Positions 12,205 through 23,384 of a stretch of 64,000 bases of DNA are shown piece after piece. The DNA is taken from the NCBI GenBank assembly GCA_032433765.1, contig JAVIAB010000051.1, positions 78,586,244 to 78,650,243 of the forward strand, given 5' to 3'. Below the pieces are notes generated by a model. The model saw only the letters and a list, made by a program, of their open reading frames with translations, did no database searches and had not been told where the DNA came from. The stretch is from Megaustenia siamemsis. Lineage: Eukaryota; Mollusca; Gastropoda; Stylommatophora; Ariophantidae. Position 1 is the first letter of the stretch. Each line of letters starts with the position of its first letter. The position numbers were made by a program, and so were the translations under genes.

Positions 12205-12345
12205 GCCTAAGAGAACTTAAAAAACGCGCATGTATGACAATAACTTATAAAGCGCGCGTATATAAAAAGAACTTATAAAGCGCACATATATAAAAAGAAC
12301 TTATAAAGCGCACATATATTTAAAAAAACTTATAAATGTATGTGC
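12205..12345. repeat. Short ~29-bp repeat, about 4 copies
   Basis: The unit contains aacttataaagcgcacatat, directly after the 28-bp array. Each unit shares the aagcgca core with that array, so the two may be related. Confidence 0.75.
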
Positions 12346-13104
12346 AAATGTATATATCCCCCATGATCTTAACGTTGCGACTCATCTCGAGGAGATAACT
12401 CTGAAGCCAAGGGAAGTAAATGTTGTAGATAAATTACTGATAAAACTTAAGAGTCAAGATTGTACCTGACCTGCTATTGAAATAATGATACCTTCAGAAT
12501 GTTCATTTTTTTCTGTTTGTGTTTAAGAATAAAACTCATTTTGAAACAAAAATACTCTCTTCTCCGCCGCTCCACAGCGTTTGCTAATCAAATAAATACA
12601 TTCTTATGTGGTATATTTTATTTTGTATTTATCGAATAGGAAAAAAAGCAATACACTTTTGCTGCCTTCTGTGTTTATCAACCGATATTTTATCGCCATC
12701 AATCAACGTTCTTAGCTCCTCAGGGAGCAATGGCCACACATTCCTGGTGCTCTCTCTTTCGTAATCTAAACGCATCATACATCCGTCAATGCTTTAATGT
12801 TTCCTCTCACGTGCACCTTTTCCTTTATCCAATGTCCCAGATGGCGTCGTTGCCGATGTCTGGCAAGTTCCTTTAAAATAAGGTATTCCCTAGCGTATGT
12901 CCTAGTTGTTTTTCAACTTAGTTTTTTTTTTTCTAATCTTTTGTTTGATGTGACGGTGTCAGATGTTAGTCCTAGTCTGTACTTTTTGATGAAATGTCTT
13001 AGTTGGGAACAGCTTATCTCAGTGAGCATCTATGTCCGCGGTCGTCATTTTGGACAAGACTGCAGACTAGTTGAGGATTTTTACATTCATGCCGGCAACA
13101 GACA
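12346..13104. other. No recognisable feature
   Basis: Mixed sequence with a T-rich ORF (12797-13276, plus strand) that runs into the CTTT microsatellite and looks non-coding. No recognised repeat family. A low-copy origin is possible. Confidence 0.4.
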
Positions 13105-13250
13105 AGTTATCTTTCTTTCTTTCTTTTTCCCTTCTCTTTCTTTCTTTCTTTCTTTTTTTCTTTTTATCTTTCCTTCCTTCTTTCTTTCTTTTTTTCTTTC
13201 TTACTTTTCCTTCTTTCATTCAGTCATTCTTTCTTTCTTTTTTTTACTTT
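13105..13250. repeat. Impure (CTTT)n microsatellite
   Basis: Runs of tttctttctttc interspersed with cctt and long T runs. The overlapping F/S/L-rich ORFs are artefacts. Confidence 0.9.
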
Positions 13251-13885
13251 CTTGTATGCAACTGTTTGCACAGTGAGGGATCGCACAAGGGAGGAATTGT
13301 TCCTTTTTTTGGCCTTGGCTAGATGTGTAGTTTGAATTGTCACGCCGGCATTATTTAACTTCCGCTTTGATTCCATCTCTTTCTGTGTTTCTCTGTTGCT
13401 TCATAGCTTGATGTTCTCATACAATGCGTTTGAGATGTAGGTAAGTTAGAATTCATGCTATCCATATGAAAAAAAAACCAGTTGAGTCTTTATTATTCAA
13501 TATAGTCAGCAACCGATGTTGCACCAACCATTCCCCTACCCCCAAGCTTGGTTTCATTGTTAATATTATTTCGTATCGTTGTTGTTTACAACTTATGTTC
13601 CTTTCACATTTCTTTTCAGATTTTGCTATTTTACTTTTTTTCCATTCAAGAACTGTCAATGTCTGAAAATGATATGGACAGCAAAACAAATATTCAAACG
13701 GTTTAACTCCATAATTATTTTATCGATTTGTACGAAATTATCAACCTTGAAACTATAAACTACATGATACTACCTAGTTCAATCTTACCTCTATATACTG
13801 ATCCTATTTAAATTTCTAAAAATCGAAATCAAATTACAGAGGAAAAAAGACCTGCAAGAAATGTGGATGCATCCGGTGTATTTTT
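13251..13885. other. No recognisable feature
   Basis: AT-rich spacer with short ORFs on both strands. None has a recognisable domain. Confidence 0.4.
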
Positions 13886-14360
13886 ACTTACATGATCGAT
13901 ATGTTGATTGCAAAGATGATTTTATGAGAGGCCAAGCAAGCCGACAGACGATTTATACTGTTCATTTCATTCAGGTTAAAATAATAAGTGTGGAAAGTAT
14001 TCCCCACTAATGACCCTACAAATGGAGACAACGGCGCCTCACAGCAGCAGAGCAGGACGCTATTAGCGACATATAGGTTTTTGAATGCGTCAGGATCGGT
14101 GAACCAGAACCATACAGACCCTGCTCCACCTCTCCGTTGCGCCTCCAGTAACAGACTAACCTGTCTAGACTGGCCAAGGGATGTAGTGATCGAAGAGGGA
14201 TGACAACCCGGTACCCAAAAATGTCGTGCTGAAGTCGGATATGTTGGGCCGAAAGGCGCAAATATCACAGTTATATTGCAAACCACAACACAACGCAGAT
14301 ACGTTCACTTAACGTCTTTTTAAGGGCGGATAACGTAGAGCTGTGATCGTTTAGTCATCT
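13886..14360 (+). mobile_element. SINE-6-type dispersed repeat (longer copy)
   Basis: Positions 14217-14350 (cgtgctgaagtcggat through gcggataacgtagag) recur at 37435-37591, where a TSD marks an insertion. The sequence upstream to about 13886 may be the rest of the element, but no second copy is present to prove it. The short ORFs on both strands have no recognisable domain. Confidence 0.55.
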
Positions 14361-14394
14361 GATGATTGCAAACAAATGAACAACCCTAAAAACG

Positions 14395-14640
14395 AGCATT
14401 ATAAAGCAAGTGACAGACTTTCAATATCTAGGAACAACATTCTCTGAAGGTAACAACATGGATAAAGGAATAAACATTCACTGTAACAAGGCAAATTAAA
14501 TAGTGGGACAGCTAACCCCAATACTTCAGCACAAGATAGTACCTACCTCCACAAAGAAACATCTTATACAGAGTATATTCATTCCAGCGAAAGCCCATAT
14601 GGAACTTGAATACAACACTAAAAATATGAACTTCATTTCA
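14395..14640 (+). mobile_element. LINE-B-type RT fragment, degenerate
   Basis: The plus strand translates as a KQVTDFQYLGTTFS block. Then comes an HCNKAN...IVGQLTPIL block with one in-frame stop, and then SIFIPAKAH. These parallel KQVEEFKYLG, RCNKACQIIGQLSPLL and TIFIPKLCY in the LINE-B copy at 27735-28835. It is the region downstream of the RT catalytic site. Both ends are lost. Confidence 0.75.
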
Positions 14641-14846
14641 GACAATCACGCAATGACTTACGACCTTTAACCCGACCAGAAGGTGCGGAACTGAGGCAGA
14701 AGATACATGGCACCCGTCATGATCCGGTAAAAGATTGTGAACTTTCCAATGGTGATACAACAGCTCAACTGATAAACATAATCGACCAAAATCTGAGCGC
14801 AGAAAAAGAAGGATCTGTCGAGTGTACATAGTGGAGAAAATGATAG
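14641..14846. other. No recognisable feature
   Basis: Spacer between a LINE-B remnant and a 42-bp repeat. It may contain further decayed LINE sequence, but no motif can be named. Confidence 0.35.
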
Positions 14847-15255
14847 CTGACCAAGAAATACTCAGAAGGACCTGAAACAGGATATCAAATCACACAAGTT
14901 TATACAGAAAGCTCTGAAACAGGATATCAGATTAACAATGATTATATAGGAGGACCTGAAACAGGATATCAAACTACCAAGGATTATACAGAAAGATCTG
15001 AAACAGGATATCAAATTAATAAGGATTACACAGAAGGATCTGAACCAGGATATCAAATCACGAAGAATTACAGAGAAGGATCTGAAATAGTATATCAAAC
15101 TACCAAGGATTACACAGAAGGATCTGAAACATATCAAACTGTCATAACAAAACAATCAATTAGGGGTACAAAATACAAGCTTTTGAATGATCTAAAAAAA
15201 ACATTGAAACAAATTCCAAACAGAGACAACCCATATTATAGTTTGACTCTTTGAG
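14847..15255 (+). repeat. 42-bp repeat (about 7 copies) within a stop-free plus-strand frame
   Basis: Units contain gaaacaggatatcaaa with a period of 42 bp between 14865 and 15140. Read from 14847, the plus strand is open for about 135 codons to a TGA at 15253-15255. It encodes imperfect 14-residue repeats of the form DYTEGSETGYQITK, then a non-repeat tail that ends PYYSLTL. There is no ATG, and a TAG lies just upstream. It could be an exon-like relic or chance preservation because 42 is a multiple of three. The minus strand is also open over part of the array. Confidence 0.6.
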
Positions 15256-15294
15256 AGCGTCTACATTTTGTGGCGGCAGATAAGCCACAAGGAA

Positions 15295-15480
15295 AGCATA
15301 CATATGTGTTACTGTCCTATTGTCACTGATTCACATGCAAACGTCAAGACTGGCTCCACATATCAATAAAGAACTCTTTTCCTTATACCATTGACGAAAA
15401 TGGACTGTATATCTTTTACATTCTATGGAATTCCGCCTGTACCTGACCTATTCTGCACCTAACATCTGCCGTACAACTAC
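15295..15480 (-). mobile_element. Degenerate LINE fragment (VEPVLTFACES)
   Basis: The minus strand encodes VEPVLTFACESVTIG, a decayed version of the VEPVLTYGCESWTI block at 9085-9310. Positions 15305-15420 align with 9165-9290. No catalytic region. Confidence 0.65.
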
Positions 15481-15639
15481 GTAGGTTAACATCGTTCCCA
15501 TGTATTTAAATTCATTGACTTATTTTAATGCTGTTCCATGTACTTCAATCGCATATTTCAGAGATTCCTTTTTCATCCCTGCAACCATCCCTTACCTCTT
15601 TATACTGCTGAGGCTAACATTTGCTCTCTATCACTATCC

Positions 15640-16235
<596 letters not shown>

Positions 16236-16740
16236 CTATTGACCTTTCGAGCCGTGGTCGGCCCATATGCATAGACCCAGATACTCTTTCTCTTTTTCTA
16301 AATTGTCTTTCTAGCAGTCTCAATCATTGCAAAAAAAAATAAAACATTTTTTACATCCCCCCATTTGTCTCTGTTCTGTGCAAGCATCTCAATCTCATTG
16401 AGGGAGCCAATTCCTGCTGCTCTTGCCTTTCAGATCAATGTTCTTCTCAGTGTCTCTCTGGGTCGGCCTCTTTTTTCCTCCTACCTGTTGTTATGCACAT
16501 GAGGGTTTGCTTTGTTAATCGGTTATTATCTCTTCTCATCACACGTCCAACATATGGCCATCGTTTTTACTTGATTACTGATGATATTAGTGGTTGATTG
16601 GCGATTTCTCTAATTTCCTCGTTTATTATTTAATTCGTTCCACGCTATACCAAGTATTTCCCCTTGGACATTTATTTTCAATTGCTTTGTTTCTGTCTCT
16701 ATAATATAAAGTAAATCCGCCATCCTGGAATAAAAGGATG
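16236..16740 (-). mobile_element. LINE-C 3' fragment
   Basis: The minus strand encodes ILGIAWNELNNKRGN, then RRKKRGRPRETLRRTL, then ARAAGIGSLNEIEMLAQNRD. These match the LINE-C copy at 53029-54198 (ILGIAWNEF, RRRPRETLRRTL, ARAAGICSINKKELLAQNR). The 3' end carries cacggctcgaaagg and runs into the tetranucleotide array. Frames are broken and the catalytic region is missing. Confidence 0.82.
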
Positions 16741-16793
16741 GATATGGCAAGACAAAATCACTAACGTAGAATTATGGGAAAGTACCAGTCAAA

Positions 16794-17043
16794 CATTGAG
16801 CCGCGATAGCTCAGTGGTTAGTGAACGGACAAGGGGTAGGGTTCGATCCCAACCGACGGCTTCCGGGTTCACCCAGCCTTAAATGGGTACCGGATTTTTT
16901 TCTGGGAAAGTAAAGCAGCACGGGCGTAATACTGACCACATTACCCCAAAAATCATGTGCTGAAGGTCTGTAAAATATAGGGTCACTAACACCATATATC
17001 CCTATACGCCACTTGGCGTGACGGGGGTACTTTACTTTTTACT
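16794..17043 (+). mobile_element. SINE-1, full length, with 11-bp TSD
   Basis: Begins gagccgcgatagctcagtgg, with a good pol III A box (TAGCTCAGTGG) and B box (GGTTCGATCCC). The body contains tgggaaagtaaagc and the 3' end is ccacttggcgtgacgggggt followed by a T-rich tail. The flanking TSD taccagtcaaa lies at 16783-16793 and 17044-17054. It interrupts a LINE-F reading frame, so it is younger than that LINE. Confidence 0.96.
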
Positions 17044-17283
17044 TACCAGTCAAATACAAGTTGGCACAAAGATACCACGGAGACGATGGCGCTGGATAGG
17101 ACACACACTGCGGGAGCAACTGAGAGTATTACACAAGCCCTTTTTGGAATCCATAGTGGAGAAGACAAAGAGTAAGACCAAAATAAACTTGGAAAAGACA
17201 GGTGGAAGCGGAGCGGCGATGAAAAGGAAGGGGAAGACGTGGAATTATCTGAAATGAATGGCAAGAAACAGAACGGCTTGACA

Positions 17284-17930
17284 AGTGTTTCTTGAACATC
17301 TATGCTCCACTGGGAGCTGAAAGTGTTTCGTTAATATCTATGCTCCACAGGGAACTGAAAGTGTTTCTTTAATATCTATGCTCCACGAGGAACTGAAAGT
17401 GTTTCTTTAATATCTATGCTCCACAGGGAACTGAAAGTGTTTCTTTAATATCTATGCTCCACAGGGAACTGAAAGTGTTTCTTTAATATATATGCTCCAC
17501 AGGGAACTGAAAGTGTTTCTTTAATATCTATGCTCCACGGGGAGCTGAAAGTGGTTCTTTAATATCTATGCTCCACAGGGAGCTGAAAGTGTTTCTTGAC
17601 CATCTATGCTCCACAGGGAACAGAAAGTGTTTCTTTAATATCTATGCTCCACAGGGAACTGAAAGTGTTTCTTTAATATCTTTGCTTCACAGGAAACTGA
17701 AAGTGTTTCTTTAATATCTATGCTCCACAGGGAGCTGAAAGTGTTTCTTGGTCATCTATGCTCCACAGGAAACTGAAAGTGTTTCTTTAATATCTATGCT
17801 CCACAGGGAACAGAAAGTGTTTCTTTAATATATATGCTCCACAGGAAACTGAAAGTGTTTCTTTAATATCTATGCTCCACAGGGAACAGAAAATGTTTCT
17901 TTAATATCTATGCTCCACAGGGAGCTGAAA
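17284..17930. repeat. 38-bp tandem repeat derived from the LINE-F 3' end, about 17 copies
   Basis: The unit contains gaaagtgtttctttaatatc and tatgctccacagggaactg. The period was checked between 17341 and 17379. It matches the last coding segment of LINE-F (compare gaaagtgtttgttgaagac in the rc of 22782-23194). The ordinary LINE-F tail follows the last unit. Confidence 0.95.
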
Positions 17931-18059
17931 GGGAAAAAAGAAGACTATAATGTAAATCATCTTCAGTGTACTTAATTTGACACTGAGGGATTAAAACTGT
18001 CATCAGTTTGTATTAGGACCTTCGAATGAAACGGAATGGATACGTCTTTTATGGACATT

Positions 18060-18183
18060 ACTATATTATACAATAGTAATATAATATACAATAGTAATAT
18101 TATAGAATATAATAATATAATAATATAATATACATTAGTAATATAATATAAAAAAGTAAAATAGCATACAATAGTAATATAAC

Positions 18184-18227
<44 letters not shown>

Positions 18228-18380
18228 GTATTGTGATATATATATATATATTACAATAGTAATATATTATATATTATAGTAGTATACATGTATAATATAG
18301 TATGTATATATATAGTATATATATATAGTATATATATAGTATATATATATAGTATGTAGTATATATATTGTAGTATATAT
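18060..18380. repeat. TA-rich low-complexity region with (TA)n
   Basis: Irregular aatagtaatat units with a (TA)n at about 18187-18225 and tatatagta variants to 18380. No coding or structural element recognised. Confidence 0.9.
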
Positions 18381-18565
18381 ATAATATCTATCTATCTATC
18401 TATCTTCCTTTCGAGCCGAAGACGGCACATAGGGCAGAACCACAATTTAAAAAAACAGAAACCTTGTGTGCCAAAATGGCACATATTGCACAGATCACTG
18501 CTTCCAAAACCTATGTCACTGTTTCCATAACAATACTTTTTTACAATGACAGCTTGTCAAGCCAA
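18381..18565 (-). mobile_element. SINE-X, 5'-truncated copy
   Basis: The reverse complement matches 19460-19624 over about 165 bp, including caagctg(c/t)cattgtaaaa, gcaatatgtgccattttggc and gccctatgtgccg. On the minus strand it ends ttcggctcgaaagg followed by a (GATA)n tail (tatc runs at 18388-18404). Confidence 0.85.
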
Positions 18566-18800
18566 TATATATACTATAATATATATAATACTATATATAT
18601 ATATATATATATATATAATAGTAATATAATATACAATAGTGATATATTATAAAATAGTAATAGAATATTCAAAAGTAATATAATATATAACAGAAACATA
18701 AGGTGCAATAATAATATAATATAAAATAGTAATTAAACAAACAATAGTAATATAAGAAACAAGAGTAATTTAATAAGCAAAAGTAATATAATATACAATA
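18566..18800. repeat. TA-rich low-complexity region
   Basis: (TA)n at about 18590-18617, then irregular aatagtaatataata units. It resembles 18060-18180, so SINE-X may have inserted inside one TA-rich tract. Confidence 0.8.
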
Positions 18801-19050
18801 CAAACAAAAGTATTTCCTAAATCCCACGCAAACACTTCGCCCATACTCACCTCCCACCCCCGACATATCACAGTTTGTGTGTATCGCACTGCCTTAACCC
18901 AAAGAAAGATCTCCATTCCCCAGGCGGGGGAACTACTTCCGGGAGTGTGGGAAGCTCACAGATGACGTCGACATGACGTGGGCATGGGCGTGTGTCATTG
19001 TCATTGACGATCTCAAGTTGATAGCATTGCAGCAAGTGCTCGTTTGATTG

Positions 19051-19052
19051 TG

Positions 19053-19100
<48 letters not shown>
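19051..19100. repeat. (GA)n microsatellite
   Basis: A near-pure agagag run. A shorter one lies at 19245-19262, followed by gtgtgtgtg. The neighbouring 18801-19050 and 19101-19348 hold nothing recognisable. Confidence 0.95.
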
Positions 19101-19102
<2 letters not shown>

Positions 19103-19359
19103 ATGGGAGCTGATTGAGAATGGGAGAGATGTCGAGTGACATGGGAAGTGGAGTGAAGAGACAGTCTGAATAAAATGGAGGACTAGTAATAACACGATCT
19201 AGTGCAAGAACACTGCACCTGTAAGGGAGCGAGTGATAGATAAATAGAGAGAGAGAGAGAGTGTGTGTGTGGGTGTATGTATGCGAGAGAGAAACAGATA
19301 ATCAGAAACAAAAGACAAAAATGAAATGGAGAATGTTTTTACAGAGGTAATGTATGACT

Positions 19360-19624
19360 AGCCTGTGTGTTACCAGGGCCTTATTATGAGTAAAAAAAAA
19401 TAGTGACACTGTGACCTTCCAAGCATGTCGTAAGAGGCGACTAAGGAGGCTGATCGATGGTTTGACAAGCTGCCATTGTAAAAAGTATTGTTATGGAAAC
19501 AGCGCCATAGATTTTATAAGCAGTGATCTCTGCAATATGTGCCATTTTGGCACGCAAGGTTTCTGTTTTTGAGATTGTGGATCTGCCCTATGTGCCGTTT
19601 TCGGCTCTAAAGAACAATAGATAG
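19360..19624 (+). mobile_element. SINE-X, complete copy with 11-bp TSD
   Basis: A 265-bp element flanked by aatgtatgact at 19349-19359 and 19625-19635. Near its 5' end, gcatgtcgtaagaggcgact resembles the 5' region of the LINE-F derivatives at 22782 and 40932 (gcatgttcgtaagaggcga). Its 3' end, tatgtgccgttttcggctc plus an aatagatag tail, resembles the LINE-C 3' end. No tRNA head is visible. It may be an internally deleted LINE rather than a true SINE. Confidence 0.85.
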
Positions 19625-19789
19625 AATGTATGACTCGTGTGTATATATACACACACACACACAGACAATTATCTGCATATCCTGTGGTTATTTATATAGT
19701 CAACATCTGCAAGACATGTCATGAATATCACAAAAGAGAAACAGAAAATCAACATAATGATAGACTGCAGACAATTATAAAAAAGAGGA

Positions 19790-20250
19790 TGAATTTAAAT
19801 ATGACAGGATAATTCAGAAGCAGCAAAAATAGACTCGAGATGGTACAAAGTTTGTCAAATCATTAGACAACTGTCACCTGTGATGCCCATCAAGGGAATA
19901 AAATGTGATGTAAAACGGACACTACAATACAATCTTCATCCCAATGTTGTGCTACCAATGCCAGACCTGGACTTTAGACCCAATACCAATAAGCAAGATA
20001 GCTACTAATGACATAAAATGTGTTAGACAAATGACAGGAAACATCCTAAGAGATAAGATCAGAAATGAAGAACTGAGAGAAAGCAAGGAGTAATCCCCGA
20101 CATAGAAAACATGAAATAAAAACAGATAAAACAGTACGGCCATGTGATAATACAGAATGATCAAAACACAACACAACGAGCCTTTAATAAACGTTGCGAA
20201 AATACTAGACTCAATGGTAGACCATGAACAAAATAAATTTGAAAAAAGTA
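19790..20250 (+). mobile_element. LINE-B RT C-terminal fragment, degenerate
   Basis: Aligns with the LINE-B copy at 27735-28835 (minus). Recognisable pieces are a TIFIPMLCYQ-like block near 19930, NILRDKIRNEELRE near 20045 and NTTQRAFNKRCENTR near 20170. Several frameshifts and stops. It ends near 20250 without the usual GAA tail. Confidence 0.78.
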
Positions 20251-20389
20251 TAAACATTCGAAAACATAAATGTTTTTATTATTAAAATATGTTTTGTCAT
20301 GGAAGGTCAAGGGGGGTCCTTGCCTATAAAACAACATTTGTTGTATTCTGACTCACTGACTTAGACTTTGATTTCAAAATGAAGCTGAT

Positions 20390-21310
20390 CTCAGCTTTTC
20401 TTTGAGTCAGAATGAAATTGTCTGTAGCAATTTTTATTTCAGCTGCGAATAAGACTCAATGAAACTGTTTTATTTGATCTCAGTTGTGAGTTAAGACTCA
20501 ATGAAACTGTTTTATTTGATCTCAGTTGTGAGTTAAGACTCAATGAAACTGTTTTATTTGATCTCAGTTGTGACTTAAGACTCTATGAAACTGTTTTATT
20601 TGATCTCAGTTGTGAGTTAAGACTCAATGAAACTGTTTTATTTGATCTCAGTTGTGAGTTAAGACTCAATGAAACTGTTTTATTTGATCTCAGTTGTGAC
20701 TTAAGACTCAATGAAACTGTTTTATTTGATCTCAGTTGTGACTTAAGACACTATGAAACTGTTTTATTTGATCTCAGTTGTGACTTAAGACTCTATGAAA
20801 CTGTTTTATTTGATCGCAATTGTGACTTAAGACTCTATGAAACTGTTTTATTTGATCTCAGTTGTGACTTAAGACTCTATGAAACTGTTTTATTTGATCT
20901 CAGTTGTGACTTAAGACTCTATGAAACTGTTTTATTTGATCTCAGTTGTGACTTAAGACTCTATGAAACTGTTTTATTTGATCGCAATTGTGACTTAAGA
21001 CTCTATGAAACTGTTTTATTTGATCTCAGTTGTGACTTAAGACTCTATGAAACTGTTTTATTTGATCTCAGTTGTGACTTAAGACTCTATGAAACTGTTT
21101 TATTTGATCTCAGTTGTGACTTAAGACTCTATGAAACTGTTTTATTTGATCTCAGTTGTGACTTAAGACTCTATGAAACTGTTTTATTTGATCTCAGTTG
21201 TGACTTAAGACTCTATGAAACTGTTTTATTTGATCTCAGTTGTGACTTAAGACTCTATGAAACTGTTTTATTTGATCGCAATTGTGACTTAAGACTTTGT
21301 GAAACTATGA
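20390..21310. repeat. 42-bp tandem repeat, about 22 copies
   Basis: The unit contains gaaactgttttatttgatct. The period was checked between 21121 and 21163. Two subtypes (gagttaagactcaat and gacttaagactctat) form blocks, and a gatcgcaattg variant recurs at 20813, 20981 and 21274. No reading frame. Confidence 0.96.
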
Positions 21311-21315
21311 AACTA

Positions 21316-21544
21316 CTTTAAAGCGATTTCAAACTCGTGGGACATGAAGTATAGAACATACAGTGTGCCTGAAGGGGTCCCGATCGAATGCGTGAGACCG
21401 GGCTGTCAGATACAAAATTCTGTACTAACGTAATCCATCACTCTATCATCCCAACCTACATGACAAAAAATTGTAACAACTTTTGTCCTGAAATGGATAT
21501 TTATCAATCACCATATATCATATCATCATATAAAATCATATCAT
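21316..21544. other. No recognisable feature
   Basis: Spacer between the 42-bp array and the pentamer array. Nothing recognised. Confidence 0.4.
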
Positions 21545-21910
21545 ATCATACAATATCATGTCATATTATATTATATTATATTATATTATATTATTATATT
21601 ATATTATATTATATTATATTATATTATATTATATTATATTATATTATATTATATTATATTATATTATATTATATTATATTATATTATATTATATTATATT
21701 ATATTATATTATATTATATTATATTATATTATATTATATTATATTATATTATATTACATTACATTACATTACATACATTACATTACATTACGTTACGTTA
21801 CGCTACGTTACGTTACGTTATGTTATGTTATGTTATGTTATGTTATATTATATTATGTTATGTTACGTTATGTTATGTTATATGTTGTTATGTTATGTTA
21901 TGTTATGTTA
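21545..21910. repeat. Pentanucleotide array, (TTATA)n grading into TTACA, TTACG and TTATG
   Basis: Pure ttata from about 21560 to 21753. It is followed in order by ttaca (to ~21788), ttacg (to ~21818), and ttatg mixed with ttata and ttacg to 21910. The YIIL-type ORFs are artefacts. Confidence 0.97.
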
Positions 21911-21929
21911 ATCACTTGAAACTGTAATC

Positions 21930-22325
21930 ATCATCATCATGTGCCATACAGGTTGGAGTAGGCGATCATGTCAAGCCACAATCTTCTATCCACAGTGCAT
22001 CCTATGAATTCTGTTGTTCACTGTTTTCCATGATACCAAGATATCTAGTATCTTCACTCTTTGTCGTCCGCGATCTCTTTTTCTGTATTTTGCCAGTTGC
22101 AACCAAGTATTCCAACTTTCCAGTCCTCATGATGTGCCCGAAAAACGTTGATTGTTTCTTTCTGATGTTTTTGAGGAGCTCCCTTTTTGTATTGGCCTCC
22201 TTGAGATTTTCCTCATTGGTCTGTCCTGGGAACTTTCAACATTCTTCTGAGAAATCTCATTTCATTTGTCTGCCTACTGTTCATGATTTGCTTCCATGCG
22301 AGAATTTAGTAACAGGCAGTAAATG
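21930..22325 (-). mobile_element. LINE-G-type 3' fragment with GAT tail
   Basis: The minus strand encodes EANTKRELLKNIRKKQS, then FFGHIMRTGKLEYLVATGKI, then an RSRTTKSEDT-like stretch. This parallels LINE-G at 49067-49510 (EAKAKRELISNIRKRQS, FFGHVMRKEQLEYIVTTGKI). The 3' end is a GATGAT tail at 21930-21940. Stops and shifts make it inactive. Confidence 0.8.
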
Positions 22326-22426
22326 AGTTAGTTGTAAAACGCTAAAATTTACCGCAACGTGATGCTGTTGAAAACATCCCATGTGAGGTTAAATGACTAG
22401 TCCTATTAATATAAGATAATAAAATG

Positions 22427-23271
22427 GACTTCCGGTAAATATAGCGGATAGGCGACATGAACCGTTGAGGGTCTGAAAAGTGTTCCTTGTTGCAGATTCC
22501 TCATATTCTAAGTCCGGCTTGCTGTCGGAGCTACTGAGTTTAGTGTTCTGTGCACACCGCGAGCTGTATGTTTCATCCAGATGGTGTTTCGATATTCCGA
22601 TTGCTTACAATGAATGATGATGTTGTGTGACGAAGGATAGTTTAACTCCATTCACTTTTGGTGCGGTTACTTCTTATGTCATTTGGCGTTTGCTGTAGCT
22701 TCTATAATGAAGACTGCAGCTACCTTTCTTAGTTTGTATTAATGATATGAGATGTTCATTCGGATGATTCCATTGGCACATCTTCCTCTTCTACCTTTCA
22801 GCTCCGTGTGGAGCATATGTCTTCAACAAACACTTTCCAAGTCGTTCTGTTTCTTGCCATTCTTTTAAGATCATTCCATGTCTTCCCCTTCATCTTTATC
22901 TCTGCTTCTGTCTGTCTTATCCAAGAATTTCGGCAACCCTGACTCCTTGAGGCTTTCTCCGGCTTGCGTCATACGTCTCTTAGACAGTGAGCCTTTATCT
23001 TTCCTGGATTTACTTTTATTCTTTTCTTTGACTCGTCCATGTTTGTGAAGTTTTTTTCGGCTTATTTTTTTACAGTATGGGATAGCCAGTCCCATGCCCA
23101 ACCCTCCTTTCTCGCCTCTTACGAACATGCCTGGTAGGGTACAGCGCCACTATTCGTTACTCCTTTTTCAGGCCCCTGCAGAGCAAGGGTTTACTGGCAC
23201 ATGCGTTTGAGCAATTTTGGATTTTTAATTCGTTTGCGGTGATACTGGAGTCTTCGACTAACTTCAGCTAC
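22427..23271 (+). mobile_element. SINE-5, full length, 9-bp TSD, split by a LINE-F derivative
   Basis: Starts gacttccggtaaatatagcg and ends cgactaacttcagctac. The TSD aataaaatg lies at 22418-22426 and 23272-23280. Removing the nested insertion (22782-23194 plus one TSD copy) leaves about 424 bp, close to the 431 bp of the copy at 48392-48822. The same order of blocks occurs in all copies. No A/B-box pair is evident. Confidence 0.88.
22782..23194 (-). mobile_element. LINE-F ends-only derivative, nested in SINE-5
   Basis: On the minus strand it starts near the gctctgcaggggcc block and continues with gcatgttcgtaagaggcg and ggcatgggactggctatccc. It then jumps to the LINE-F C-terminus (a KEWQETERLG-type region, then gaaagtgtttgttgaagac and a gaagaggaag tail). 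The TSD tggcacat lies at 22774-22781 and 23195-23202. It has the same internal junction as 40932-41400. The ORF at 22871-23128 merely spans the fused ends. Encodes no RT. Confidence 0.87.
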
Positions 23272-23384
23272 AATAAAATGTTGGACATTCATTTACGTTC
23301 AGCAGTCTAAAAAAAACTCTTTACAACTGAAATTCTATTACAATAGGCTGTATGCTATGTCACAGGTACATACAAAATATCAAT

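Larger units (their letters stand above)
16728..17940 (+). mobile_element. LINE-F 3' fragment split by SINE-1, with amplified terminus
   Basis: Before the SINE-1 insertion the plus strand encodes QDKITNVELWEST. After it the frame resumes with IPRRRWRWIGHTLRE, ending KGKTWNYLK and then NRTAWQVFLEHLCSTGS. This RRWRWIGHTLR...W..LKxxAxNRTxW module is a characteristic LINE C-terminus. The terminal coding segment is then repeated as the 38-bp array at 17284-17930. After the array, ctgaaagggaaaaaagaag matches the usual 3' tail of LINE-F seen at 40932. Inactive. Confidence 0.85.

Noticed and set aside
22871..23128. 85-residue ORF MFVRGEKGGLGMGLAIPYCK as a gene
   Set aside because: It lies across the fused ends of a LINE-F derivative with a TSD. 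A shorter version is found at 41228-41413 in the sister copy.
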